A stretch of 64,000 nucleotides of DNA from Perilla frutescens (GCA_026008535.1 BRKX01000004.1:28896501-28960500); one strand, 5' to 3'; positions 35,880 to 47,090 are shown, counted from the stretch's first letter. The notes: generated by a model from the sequence alone, not told the origin. Made by a program: numbers and translations.

Positions 35880-37158
35880 TGTTAGTTTTGTATACTAGAA
35901 GAACATGTCTTTGTATACTTTTATGATGATATGATGATATAGATTGAATCTTATTGCAGTCACTGTTTGCATTTACAATTTTATATAACTGTTTATGCAT
36001 ATTCAATATACTCACACTGTAGATGATATGATGTGACTAAACACACAGTAAGATCATATCATCAGATTCTTGTATTGTATTAAAAAGCTCACGGCTTAAA
36101 TGGTCCTGAATACACCATTGGTAGACCGTAGAATAATCTGATAGTTAGTTTGTCTTGACTGATTGATTATTCTAATACACTTATTAAGTGTATTGAGGAG
36201 GATCATGATAGGATACTGTTCTCTACTCTGATACTATAAGTTAAAGAATAAAGATCCACAGAGTTCGGGTTCTGAACTTATATTTATCGGCGAACATATG
36301 TATGCTTTGTTTATTACTTTGATTTATCCATGAGTAAGATTCTCTTATAGAATCAATAAACTCAATATCTTAGGTAATGGAATTTGCATACATGATGTGT
36401 CGTGCAATATATATAAGCACCGTGTCCTGATGTGCCAGGTTGATGATGTTCTCTTGAGGAAATAAAAGTTCATGTGAAATCCTGCAGGTGGAATTTATTC
36501 CATACATGATAAAGCTTGTGTGGTACTACTCAAGGTTTTAGATGTTAATTAATTATAGCTGTCAGAGGCTTACATAATTAATTAATGAACATTAGATCTT
36601 AAACACGAGGAATGGCTGGACTAAAGGAGAAGGCATATTCACAAATATGTATTAAATTGGTAGGTTAGTATTACTTCTTTAGTGGAATAAAAGTAATATT
36701 TAATTTATTTAATAATATCCTAAGTTTATTAGATATTGGGAATTAAATAAATTAGTGGGCCAATTTAATATTCTTCTAGATCCCTGTTGTAGCCTAATAT
36801 GATTTTAAGGGACTGTAGATAGAAAAGGAGATTGAGGCCCAAATCCAGTAGGGTTGAAGCACTGCATTTTCGGCCACATCCTTATAAATAAGGAGGTGGG
36901 GATTGAAAATATACACACACAATATCAGCCCCTCAGTTATCTCTTTATCTCCACAGATTCCATAATTTTCTAGTATATTTCTGTCCACCCTGAATCTAGA
37001 TACAGTCTGAGAATACAACAGAAATTGAGAAGTTGAATTGCTGAGCTAAGGGGCGCCATTCATCATCATCTCAATAGCAAGATTAGACCTTTAATCTTGT
37101 CCTTAACCGGATGTTCAATTGTAAGTTGTTTTTCGATTATCTATGTTTCCGTTTTCAG
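35880..37158 (+). repeat. Copia-D 3' LTR, part 1
   Basis: 1,279 bp matching 25031 onward. It breaks at TTTTCAG/TA where the SIRE element is inserted and continues at 54224. Confidence 0.9.
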
Positions 37159-38074
37159 TAAACTGTGCGATCATGTCCATCATCATGTATTTGAACATTG
37201 TTGTGAACATGTAAGGTCAGAATGTAAAAACTTAAAGCAAGTAAATAACACGAGGTTGGTAACCCTGTTTGATCAACTGATCTACGTCAGGGGGACTTCA
37301 CAAGTCCATGAAAAACAGTTTACTAATCTGTTGAATGGTTACAAAGGCTATTACACGAAGACTCCCGTCACTCGACCCTTTCCTACCCAATTCAACCTCT
37401 TTCACTAAACTGAATTGTGAGCTCCCCTCAGACATAGAATCCCTCTAGTTCCCACAGAAAATCTCTCCCGATACTCCTCTAAGTGTGTATGAAAGTGAGT
37501 TTCAAACACAGACTAGAAACACAATGATCTAACTGATCAAACCTAGTCTACCCGAATACTATATCCTTCGAATATGAAGTCTTTTGACTCTCAGCCCTTT
37601 TTGTGTATTCATAAAATTCGTGTCATCGAATCTAGTCTGATTCTTAGGCTATTTATAAATAAAAGATATAGCCTAAACAAGGTAATCAGAAGTCCTACTT
37701 TGACTAGGATTTAACAAGGAAACAATTTCCTTAATTAAATCGGACTTTTCTAGTTTAGATGTCTTCCTTGAATAGAATTCCTTTTTTCTTCTTGATCTTC
37801 ATCATGAACAAAGCAGCTTCTATTCTGAAATGCCCATCTTGAATCTGCAGCTTCAACTCCTTGAATCTACCATGGCACGTCTCTTGTAAACTCTCTAGAC
37901 AACCATGTACATGATCATTTCTCTGAACATGATTAAGTACATGTCTTGATCTCTACTTAGATTGGCAGCGGAATGTTCACAGAATTGTCCAGAACATGTT
38001 ATTCGAACATGAATAACCAAAACCTTCTGTGTTCTTTTGAAATTGCCATATTGCCATACAGATTATGACAATCT
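37159..38074 (-). repeat. SIRE 3' LTR, both ends trimmed
   Basis: About 916 bp against 957 for the 5' LTR. The outer end lacks the terminal GTAACTTCA segment; the inner end lacks about 30 bases, because AGATTGTCATAAT follows directly on the purine tract rather than TGTTAGTGCC. TATA box on the minus strand: CTATTTATA on plus at 37649-37657. Confidence 0.8.
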
Positions 38075-38085
38075 TCCCCTTTGTC
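38073..38085 (-). other. SIRE polypurine tract
   Basis: On the minus strand AAAGGGGAAGAT, preceded by the conserved TTTGCCACC...GATAAAGAC stretch seen at 1364-1390 in the first SIRE element. Confidence 0.7.
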
Positions 38086-38484
38086 TTTATCTGGTGGCAA
38101 ATCAGCTTCATGTTTTAAAAGATCACAACCCTTGAACTGTAGGATCATGTATCTTAAAACGTACTTGAATGATTCGAAGAACATCATATGATTCAGCTGT
38201 GTTTTACTTTCTTATCAGCTTGTACCTGCTCTGCTATATTGAATTTTTTATCTTCCTTTTATCTTTTGATAGCAATTTCAATTTTTTAGCAGATATGAAT
38301 GATATAGGGAAGATAGAAAATTTATTCAATATTAAAATAGCTGTTATAAGCTATATGAAGTAAAAAATATCTTGCAAAAACATGGGATGCAAGATAAGAA
38401 CAGAACAAAACATAAAAAAACTTATGTTGCATTACTCCCCCTATTTGCCATCGAGAAAAGCAAGAGAGTAATAATCAGATACTA

Positions 38485-39729
38485 CTAGGATTTATCAGGA
38501 TCTTGCTCATCATTTTCCTCTTTAGAACCTCCTTCTTCAGAACCTTTTTCTTCATCTTCAGCTTCTGTCTCTTCTCCTTCATCAACCTCTTCTTCAGCCT
38601 TAGCTTTCTCTTCCTCATCATCCTCGTCTTCAGCAACCACCTCCTCTTCTTCATGAGTCTCCTCTACAGTCTCTCTTTGGATAACTTTAGCTTTCTTCTC
38701 TTGTGCTGCAGTCTGACCTTTATCTTGTTTTTGTGCTGGAGTAGACTTCTTCTGAGTAGCAGCTTCAGCAGTACTTGCAAGCTTGTGCAAGTTATGAACA
38801 TTCTCAAGAACATCTACTGCTGGAGAGGCAAATTCTTCTCCTGATGAAAGATCAGCAATCATTGCTTGGATTTTCATCTTCTCAGAAGTATGCTCAGAAA
38901 TCAATCGAGCATGGAACTCCAGACTTCTCTCTAGAAACTTCAGCACAACTCTTTTTGGTGAAGACTCTTCAAAAGTAGCATCCACTCCTTTCTTGGATGA
39001 TATGAACTGCTTGAACTGGAGGCAAAGATGAGGATCTCCTATTTCAGGAGCAACCTTGATCACTAGAGACTTGTTGAGTGGAATAACCTTGTCTTTCTTT
39101 GAAGAGACATTCTTCTTCTGTTGTTTGATGATGTTGTAGATTAATGAAGGATAACATAGAGGTCCCTTGACCACTGTTGATTCTACACTGCTGATGATTT
39201 TGCTGAACACGAACTCACCATAATTGAACTGCTTTCCAGTTCCAAGGTGATATAGGAATCTGCCTTGAGCTTGAGTCACTGCTGCTTTGTGCTTCGTGGG
39301 TAGCCAATTGTGGATCAGAATTCTGAACAGAGCTCCATACTTGTGAGTCAAATTTGAAGATGGAATAGTCTGTGGATGAGATGGCCATTTGTTGTAGATG
39401 CCCTGGGTCAGTTCCTCAGCAACCATCTCCCAGTCATATATCTCCTTGTACTCCTCCTCAGATGAACAACCCAAAAATTCATTAATGAGGTATGGGGAAA
39501 ACTGCAGTATCTCTTCTCTTACAAAAACTTTCTGAAAATCTTCAGAATCTGGATCATCAATTTCCTTGGTCAAGTTGCAGTAGAATTCAGACACAACCTT
39601 AGGCACAAACTCTTGCACCTTCTGCACGGTTCCTAGAAGACCAGCTTCCTCCAACAAGGTATACACACCAGTAGCCAACAGTGTATCCTTGTCAACCTTC
39701 TTCTCAGAGATCATTGACCTCTGCTTCAC
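38485..39729 (-). CDS. SIRE env-like ORF, 414-codon open frame
   Basis: Largest open frame in the window. It encodes a soluble-looking protein with the putative plant transposon protein domain: WEMVAEELTQGIYNKWPSHP, KYGALFRILIHNWLPTKHKA, then the basic middle IIKQQKKNVSSKKDKVIP, the KVAPEIGDPHL block, EHTSEKMKIQAM, and a strongly acidic Glu/Asp tail of about 80 residues ending in EENDEQDPDKS and a stop. The first genuine ATG is at 39714; the frame stays open a little upstream, and the natural start is probably further up (40706-41573), cut off by a stop near 39755 and the LINE. No clear signal peptide or transmembrane helix, so env-like describes position rather than shown function. Confidence 0.75.
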   Translation of the reverse strand: MKQRSMISEKKVDKDTLLATGVYTLLEEAGLLGTVQKVQEFVPKVVSEFYCNLTKEIDDPDSEDFQKVFVREEILQFSPYLINEFLGCSSEEEYKEIYDWEMVAEELTQGIYNKWPSHPQTIPSSNLTHKYGALFRILIHNWLPTKHKAAVTQAQGRFLYHLGTGKQFNYGEFVFSKIISSVESTVVKGPLCYPSLIYNIIKQQKKNVSSKKDKVIPLNKSLVIKVAPEIGDPHLCLQFKQFISSKKGVDATFEESSPKRVVLKFLERSLEFHARLISEHTSEKMKIQAMIADLSSGEEFASPAVDVLENVHNLHKLASTAEAATQKKSTPAQKQDKGQTAAQEKKAKVIQRETVEETHEEEEVVAEDEDDEEEKAKAEEEVDEGEETEAEDEEKGSEEGGSKEENDEQDPDKS

Positions 39730-39987
39730 TCTCTCCCATAATTCAAAATGCGTTGATGATCAAAAGAAAGCTTGTTTAGAAGTACCTGGTACAATCTGTT
39801 TGTCGACTTCAGATTCATGTTTACTAGAATGTGAGTGAACATCTTCAGGTACATCCACAGTCTTTGCAGCTGTCTTGGCCTTCTTGGAGGAGCCAGTTGG
39901 TACAACAGCTTTCCTATTCTTTGTTGATGCAGCAGTGGATGGTGGAGTGACAGATGCTCGGCTTCGAGTTACAGGAGTTCTTGGGAC

Positions 39988-41573
39988 TAACTACACCATA
40001 GCAGTATGCCCCTTCGGGCCGCATCGAGTTTTGATGCAGATTTCCAGGCACTACATCATGGGCTGAAACTCGCTATGCAGTATTCAGATCATATCTGGAT
40101 TGAGATGGATGTTGCCTCAGTGGTGTCGATGTTGTAATTGGACCGGTCCAGTTCGGCTATGACTCGACACAGGTTGATGTCCATTCATATGATGTGCCGC
40201 AGATGACATGTTCGGTTCTCTCACATCCATCATGAGGGGAATCGGGCTGCAGACTTTCTTGCAGGTAGGGGGGCTCAGACCCCTACACTCATATTCTATG
40301 ATTCAGTTTTTGCTCCTCGATATTTGCTTTCCTTAGTTAGGATGGATCAGTTGGGTTATCCCAACTTCCGATTTAGATATAGTTAGATGGTGATGGTTTT
40401 CATTTGTGTTTTGTATTCTTTTCTTATTTGTTCTTATTTGGAGTTACAGCCTATCTCGGGTTGTGCTTCAGGTTATGTTTTTCTTTTGGGTTTTGGGGTT
40501 AGCATCCGGTCTGTGGATGCATCACCTGTTAGCTATTGTTTGGTTTCTAGTTTGAGTACTTGGTTAGGGGTGTGTTCACTTTTGAGACACATTCCACCTA
40601 TGACTTTGTATGAGATGATTTGTGATTTATATACTGGCTGGGCATAGTGCCAAATGCCCCACCCCCTCTAGGGGTGTTATAAAAAAAAACTGCACCACAA
40701 TAGTAGAGGCCTTCTTTCTGGGTGTTTTCTTCTTGACATGTGATCTGGCAAACGGATCATATTGAGCAGATGCCAGTAGCTTCTCCTGTTGTGGAACATG
40801 AGTCTTCTCGGCAGATTTAGAGGATGAACTCTGAATAACTTCCTTCTCTATCGGATCAGCAACTAAAGGTCTTTTAATGACCTTCTTCTTTTCTTTTACT
40901 ATAGCAGCAGCAATGGCCTTCATCTTTAGGCTTAAGGAAATATCATCTTCCCTATCTTTAGCATCACCTTCTGTATTAGAAGGTTGAGTAGATGACTTCT
41001 GTACAAAGCTGGCTGGAGTAGATGTCTCTACAGTACTCTTCTCTGCAACATGTTCCTCGACATGTTCAGGAACATCTTCAGGCACAATTGGATCATCAAC
41101 AACAGATCCCTTCTCTTTCTGAAGGGCTTGGGCAGCAGGTGCTGTGATGATTTTCTTTGGTGAACGGGTTGTAGTCTTCTTTGATTTCTTGACTGCAGTT
41201 CCCTTTGTTCTCGCCTTCTTTTTGTTGACATCGTATGATCATGCAGCTTCCTTCAACAAATCTTAGATTGAAAGATTTTGGGTCTTTGTTTTCTTTGCAG
41301 AAGAAGAAATTTCTTGTTCTTTTGCTTCCAAGTCTTCTTCCTCTTCATCTCCGTGGAACGTTTCAATAAATTCTTCAGTGTCTTTGCTAGATGATTCATC
41401 ACGGAGTGTCCTCTGAACAGGTTTCTTGTAAGTAGATTATCCTCGAACCTGCCTATCAAACTCATCCTCTTCATTGAATTGATCTTGAGGTTTGGAATAT
41501 GTAACCTTTCCATACCTCATTCTGGGTTTCACTACCTTCTTTGGACGGATGAGTTTTCATTTAGGAGCCATTG
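39988..41573 (-). pseudogene. SIRE env-like ORF, N-terminal part, split by a LINE
   Basis: The minus-strand frames 41513-41253 (shifted), 41085-40706 and 39988-39750 make the low-complexity, Lys/Ser/Thr-rich N-terminal half, with PEDVPEHVEEHVAEK and PRKKASTIVVQ before the LINE and RTPVTRSRASVTPP after it. A likely original ATG is at about 41573. Stops near 41552, 41436 and 41265 break it. Confidence 0.6.
40007..40687 (+). mobile_element. 5'-truncated L1-type LINE 3' end (RNase H-like domain)
   Basis: The plus strand contains a decayed RNase H-like C-terminal domain of a plant LINE, with IHHEGNRAADFLAGRGA and LLSLVRMDQLGYPN, followed by a 3' untranslated region ending GGGGTGTTATAAAAAAAA. It is flanked by an imperfect 18-bp repeat, AACTACACCATAGCAGTA (39989-40006) and AACTGCACCACAATAGTA (40688-40705). 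Inserted in the SIRE env-like ORF. Confidence 0.8.
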
Positions 41574-42401
41574 AAAATATATGGGTATTTGAGAGAGATG
41601 ATTAGCAAGAAAATCAATGGCAAACAAGGGTAATTTTTCAGAGAACTCAGAAGATTTAGAGAAGAGGGAGAGATTTTTTATTTCAGAAATTTGAAAAGTG
41701 ACACTACTACAAAAACGCACATACGTAACGGTTATTGTCCATTACGTATTGTTATTTCTGCACTGTTATGTATAGTGGTGTTACGTATTCTACCCAGTAT
41801 ACGTAACGCTTATTAACCGTTATCTATACTCACTTTACGTAACGGATTATAACTGTTATCTATACCGAATGAAGCGTTGCGTATTATGATCTTTCGTAAC
41901 GGTTTTTATAACTAACCGTTGTATATTATATACTATATGTAACGATTTTTTAGGAAACCGTTACGTATTATATTTCTTAAGTAATACTTTTTGAAGAATC
42001 GTTACATATTCCATAAAATAGATGACGCTTTTTTAGAAAACCATTACATATTCCATGACATAGATAACACTTTTATGAAAAACCGTTATGTATTCTTTTA
42101 TTTAGATAACGCTTTTATACTAAACCGTTATGTATTCTCTAATTTAGATTACGGTATTCTTGTATTTAGATAATACTTTTTTTTTCAAACCATTACGTAT
42201 AATGCTGTTTTGCACAATTTATAAAAATAAAATTATATTTTCAAATTGCAAATAATATAAATAATATTTCAAATTAAACACCAAAATGTAAAACAATTAT
42301 AATAAAACATTATCCAAATATCAATATTTAAATACAAAAGAAAATTCAACACTAATTCAATAAAATCCTAAAATCATACATATATAAGAATAATTATATG
42401 C

Positions 42402-42537
42402 TACCCCTTTGGATATAGGTTCCACCAAATAGAAATGCCTCAGCCAACTTGTCATCATCCTCTGAGACCATTTCAACGAGTTCATGCCCCTTTTCTAGAG
42501 CTAGCTCTTTGAGATTATGAGGAATTACCTTCAATTA
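42402..42537 (-). pseudogene. Captured fragment resembling mitochondrial elongation factor G
   Basis: The minus strand reads KVIPHNLKELALEKGHELVE, then MVSEDDDKLAEAFL, and soon a stop. This resembles the EF-G segment in which a helix ...LAxEKRxELIExVSEVDDxLAEAFL follows domain II of the GTP-binding half (family knowledge of mitochondrial EF-G). A TTTGCAG acceptor-like site lies just upstream at 42538-42544. Only about 35 residues match, so the assignment is by pattern and should be tested by search. Confidence 0.55.
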
Positions 42538-43582
42538 CTGCAAAGCAAAGCAAGATTCAGGCAGAACTGCAAATCCACAAGAGATGAATAAGAAAATATC
42601 AACAAAATAATTGAAAATCCAAAAACTAAAAATAACAAAAATAGACAAATTTCAGAAAAAGAGAAAAAAAAGCACAACTTAATTTGCTGGAACTGATGTA
42701 TATAATTAGGAAATAAACTACCGCTTTTCCCATCTTTGGAATCTCACTAAGCAAGATTATCATTACAAGAAAATTTAACAGAGAATATTTCTTAGCTTTC
42801 ACTAATCAATAAATAAATAAAATAGTCAACCTCAACTCGGATAAATAAATACATGCCAAAAATCAGATACACAGTTGTAAGAAAACAAGTAAGAAGGAGA
42901 TAATTGTGAGAGAGAAAAATAAGTGGTAAAGTACAACATGGCCAGACCATCAACAATAGCATAAATGGAGATGTCTTTCCCACGTAGATCAAGCAACTTG
43001 GATGTATGATATCAAAGATAGAGGTTTATGACTTCTTTCTAACCATCACATTTATTACTTTTCTAAGATCACATTTCTTCCGTGGATGAATAAAAGCAAG
43101 TCAATCTTACATTGTCAATATTATCCTAAACTAATATATAACTACAAATGAAAAACATATGATAAAAACTAGGAATAATACAGAAATTTCATTTTCTATT
43201 AGTTCATCAACTGCTGCACATATATGCATGTGTAATCTTAAAAAAAAAAAAGAACAGAGTCTTCTTAATATAATGCAACTATTTTACTTTTGCCTGTGTT
43301 TGATGCTCAATGAGCAAACAAAAGAACACATTTGTCAAGATGAAGGACCTAAAATAGATAAGCAAAGTCAAAGAAAGACAAACCTTGAGTAGAAATAACA
43401 TAGACCTGAATTTGCACTGCAAGTCTACAATGACCACGGCTTAAAAAAATACTGGGTCTCTAAGCTAACAAGTAAAGATTATTATAGAACGCAAATAATT
43501 TTCAAGAAAATTTGTGTCTCCCAGAAATCCTACTATCAAAAATGACTTTTAATGTGTGATGCATTTTTATTGTCATACAGAC

Positions 43583-43708
43583 CTGTCGACGCATTTCTAT
43601 CATCGAAAATTCTGCAAGCATACCCCTCTCTCTACAATCTTCACGAAGCTCTGCCTCTGTTAGCTAATCTACACCTTTTGCTTGGATCAATTTGTAGTCA
43701 TTTTTATC
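43583..43708 (-). pseudogene. Captured LETM1-like exon
   Basis: 126-bp exon (42 codons) on the minus strand, entered by a TTTGTAG acceptor and left at CGACAG/GTCTGT. It encodes DKNDYKLIQAKGVD, a stop, then LTEAELREDCRERGMLAEFS and MIEMRRQ. This matches the ...KLIxAEGVDSLSEAELREDCRERGML...VEEMRxQ block of LETM1, an inner mitochondrial membrane protein involved in cation/proton exchange and ribosome contact. The in-frame TAG (from TCx) and loss of the rest of the gene make it a dead fragment. Confidence 0.75.
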
Positions 43709-44211
43709 CTACAAAGAGTACCCAAATAAACTGCAATAAGTAGGTTACAAGTTATAATTTCCACCAAATTAGGACCAGTGGAGCATTTATTCATAATAAT
43801 AATATTCAATAAAAATTGGATAGCAAAAACAGAGCATCAGATGTTATTTACAGCAAATTGGAGAATAAACAATATGTTCCAAAGCTCTGCCACAAATAAT
43901 ATTTAAATAGAAATTATAGTTTAGATAATATAACAAGATTGCATACAAGGATTAGGTACCTCTAAATGAGATAAAGTGTATCTTATTTGATAATATATGC
44001 ATCAATTCTTGGTAGAGCCATGATGATCTGCAATCTTGAAATTCAATGAAAATTAATTTTTTCGCAAGCAACTCCACAACACCATCGTAGGGTTCAATGC
44101 AACAATTTTTGTTTCAAAATTAAAACACAACAAATTTATATTAAAAACCCAATCAATTTTCAGATCTGTTTCCATCTCAAAATTTTTACAAATTGCGAAG
44201 AGAAGTTTCTC

Positions 44212-44216
<5 letters not shown>

Positions 44217-44254
<38 letters not shown>
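44217..44254. repeat. (CT)n microsatellite
   Basis: About 19 CT units inside the CACTA element. Confidence 0.9.
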
Positions 44255-44255
<1 letters not shown>

Positions 44256-45741
44256 AAATCCATCTATCATATGGACAGGTTTCTATTACAATAATAAACC
44301 AATTGGATATATTTCACGTGACAATTTTTTTTAGAATAACAAGTCAAGATTAAACATAGCACAAAAGATGAAAATATGGGAAATATACAAGATTATATAT
44401 TAAATAACCATTACCTCTTATGATCCTTACCAAGCATCAAACACGAAAGCCCCATAAAAAAAGAAGTAACAACTATGAACACCACCATCCAATATAAACA
44501 CAACCAATCATTCACAAAAAAATTAAATCAACGAGGAAGACAACAAAATTGGAAGCAAAATTAGTTTGGCTTCCATCCAAAAAGTGCTCTCAGGAGGCTG
44601 AGAAATAATCAACCCAAACTTAAAATGGGCCAAACATGGCTAGAAAGTGGAGAAATAGCACAAGGGTATTTACGCATAGAAAGTATATTAAAAGACCTAA
44701 CATTGAGAATTCTTCAAAATTAAGATGAACTTACCTCAATTCTAGTACCATAGGGTTGGGGTAACCACGCCAGTTCTAGAGCCAAGAAGAAAATAAATGT
44801 TGAATAAGTGATGGAAGAGAGAAAAATTAAAGGCAAAGAGGCAAGCAAGAATAATGACGGCAACTCTCTTCAATTTTCTCAAAAATGAAGATGCGGATGA
44901 TGTCATAGAGCCAGAGGGCTGGAGAATTCTGCCGATGAGTTGCAGTCGAGTTTCCACTTCATTGACGGTGAAACCATATGTAGTTCATGATGAAGAAGAT
45001 GATACTGCGAAGCTCTTCACTTTGTCGAGAATATGCCGATGAATGTTGCTCAAACGGCGAAGAGACAGAGATTAAGAAGACGTGTGAGGCGGCGGAGATA
45101 AAGAAGAGAGGTGTTTTGAAAAATTTGAAATGAAATTTGTAGGGTTTGCATCACTTAGATTGTATTTCTTATAAACAAAATTTTTGAATCTTTTTATTTT
45201 TTATTTTAAAATAAAAAGAATGTTATATATAACGGTTTCTCACAAACCGTTATATATTACATGTATCACCCATATATAACAATTCTTAATAAACTGTTAT
45301 AAAATAAAAAAAGGTCATACATAACGGTAAAAAACCGTTATTAAAAAAAAAGACGCACATATGTAACGTTTCATAATAAACCGTTACCTATAGTGTCTGA
45401 AAAAGCACGCACATATTTAACAGTTATATAAAAACCGTTACGTATGTTACATAAATACGTAACAGTTTAGTAGTAACTTTTAACTATATCAGTGAAGACA
45501 TGCACATATGTAACAGTGTTTTGAAAAACCGTTACATATAAATCATTCGTAACGGTTTTAGCTCGAAACCTTTATGTATTTAGTGCTATCTATTTGTGTT
45601 TTTGTAGTAGTGTGATCATTCTCTCTTAACAGCTAAACATATATATAAGAGAGTATTATGCTCATAGAATAGGCTCAGATTTCCGTTAGACTAAGAAATC
45701 GGAAGGAAATCCTAGAAAATCAGAGATGACGATTGCTCGTC

Positions 45742-46249
45742 TGTGACGTCCTACATCGGTGGGAGAATGAAAGTTTGATAAGTATATAAGTGGGCTTAAT
45801 TGACTCTCTAGCAACTTGGGTTAACCATTTTGGTAATGCGAGGACGGATGCCAAGTAGTTGCTAGAGGGCCTGTTATACCGTCGTTTCGTTACTGGGCCC
45901 CATCTCCGTGGGCCTGGGGCATTGAAAATGGTATCAGAGCCGACCCCGGGTGCGCTCGATAGGGCCCTGGAGCCAGTCCAGGTGTGCTCAAACCGGACTC
46001 CGAGGGACAGTCCTACAGAGGAAGGAGCACGAAGAGGACGTCGTGTCTCCAACAGGGGGAGAATGTGACGTCCCACATCGGTGGGAGAATGAAAAGTTTG
46101 ATAAGTATATAAGTGGACTTAATTGACTCTCTAGCAACTTGGGTTAACCATTTTGGCAATGTGAGGACGGATACCAAGTAGTTGCTAGAGGGCCCGTTGT
46201 GCCGTCGTTTCGTTGCTGGGCCCCACCCCTATGGGCCTGGGGTGTTACA
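45742..46249 (-). mobile_element. TRIM (terminal-repeat retrotransposon in miniature)
   Basis: 508 bp, read on the plus strand: LTR 45742-45925 (TGTGACGTCCTACATCGG...), primer site TGGTATCAGAGC at 45929-45940, a short spacer, polypurine AACAGGGGGAGAA at 46051-46063, second LTR 46064-46249 ending GGGGTGTTACA. Flanks TCGTC and TCGTT form a near-perfect 5-bp duplication. No coding capacity. By primer site and purine tract the element lies in plus orientation, opposite to the SIRE host; the strand given here is that of the host element. Confidence 0.85.
45929..45940 (+). other. TRIM primer-binding site
   Basis: Perfect TGGTATCAGAGC, complementary to initiator-methionine tRNA; shows that the TRIM itself is in plus orientation. 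Confidence 0.85.
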
Positions 46250-46408
46250 TCGTTAGAACTAGCCGTTGACAAAGATGTACACTGGATTTTGAATATTGTT
46301 CATGAACATCCTGAAGAACATTTTATGGGAATGTTCAAACCTTTTGTGCAGGAATGGTTCTTTCCTGCTGAGTGTGAAATAGACACACTCATACCCTTCT
46401 TCTTGGTT

Positions 46409-46621
46409 TTACTGAACCAAGCACACCCCAAGGGATGCTCTGAGTTTTTCAAATCTAGCTGCATCCAATCCCTTGGTGAACAAATCAGCTAGTTGATCTT
46501 TTGTCTTCATGTGTTCAATCCTTAGCACTTCTTCTTCAACCAGCTCTCTGATGAAGTGATGTCTGATGTCTATATGTTTGGTCCTCGAATGCTGCACTGG
46601 ATTCTTTGAGATATTGATAGT
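46409..46621 (-). pseudogene. SIRE pol, RNase H C-terminal end
   Basis: Minus strand encodes QHSRTKHIDIRHHFIRELVE, a KTKDQLADLFTKGLDA block, and a stop at 46409. It is the direct continuation of the RNase H part ending at 48574, from which a solo LTR separates it; joining the flanks restores the SAINISKNPVQHS segment. Confidence 0.85.
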
Positions 46622-46967
46622 TGTGATACCCCGAACCTTTTTGATAAATTATAAATTATAATTTTGAAAAATGATGTTGAATTAATATTGTTTGAATATT
46701 AATTATGATGGTATGTTCGTATTGTATTATGCCGTTGTTTTATGCAGGTTGTTCCACTCGAGCCGATACGTCATAGCACGGTGATATCATACTGAGTGTA
46801 TAATACATGTTAACATTTTAATATTAAAATTTTTGAGTTATACGTTAATGAATGAGTGTGATTATATCTAATTTTATGTTTGCCATACCTTGAACACCCT
46901 AACGCTGAGCCGGACGGGGGTCTCGTTGGAAATGTTCGGGAGTCGAGATAGATAAATGAGTTGATTT

Positions 46968-47090
46968 GGGCACGCCGCGCGCCCGCGGGGTGGGCGAGGC
47001 GCGCGCACCGGCGCGGTCGCGGAGAGTGTTTGACCCAGAGCACTCATGCGAGGTCGTGGGGGCTGCGCGGTCGCGCGGGCTGGGACTCAT
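46968..47090. repeat. GC-rich island in solo LTR
   Basis: CpG-dense stretch, with GCGCGCCCGCGGGG and CGGTCGCGCGGG, in an AT-rich LTR. Confidence 0.75.

Larger units (their letters stand above)
41702..45612. mobile_element. Non-autonomous CACTA transposon carrying host gene fragments
   Basis: 3,911 bp. Left end CACTACTACAAAAACGCACA; right end, reversed, CACTACTACAAAAACACA; 3-bp duplication TGA on both sides (41699-41701, 45613-45615). Both subterminal regions (41725-42200 and 45225-45590) are filled with direct and inverted copies of a motif like CGTAACGGTT, the expected transposase-binding layout. No transposase ORF. The interior holds exon-like pieces of host genes on the minus strand, a CT microsatellite, and AT-rich filler. 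It is inserted in the SIRE element between pol and the env-like ORF. Confidence 0.9.

Noticed and set aside
38503..38844. Phe/Leu/Ser-rich plus-strand frame resembling a membrane protein
   Set aside because: Antisense of the acidic tail of the env-like ORF at 38485-39729.
42402..43708. An intact LETM1 or EF-G gene
   Set aside because: Only isolated exon-sized pieces are present inside a CACTA element, with a nonsense codon and no adjoining exons that I can recognise.
46199..46492. 97-codon plus-strand frame spanning the TRIM end
   Set aside because: It crosses an insertion junction and runs antisense to SIRE RNase H.
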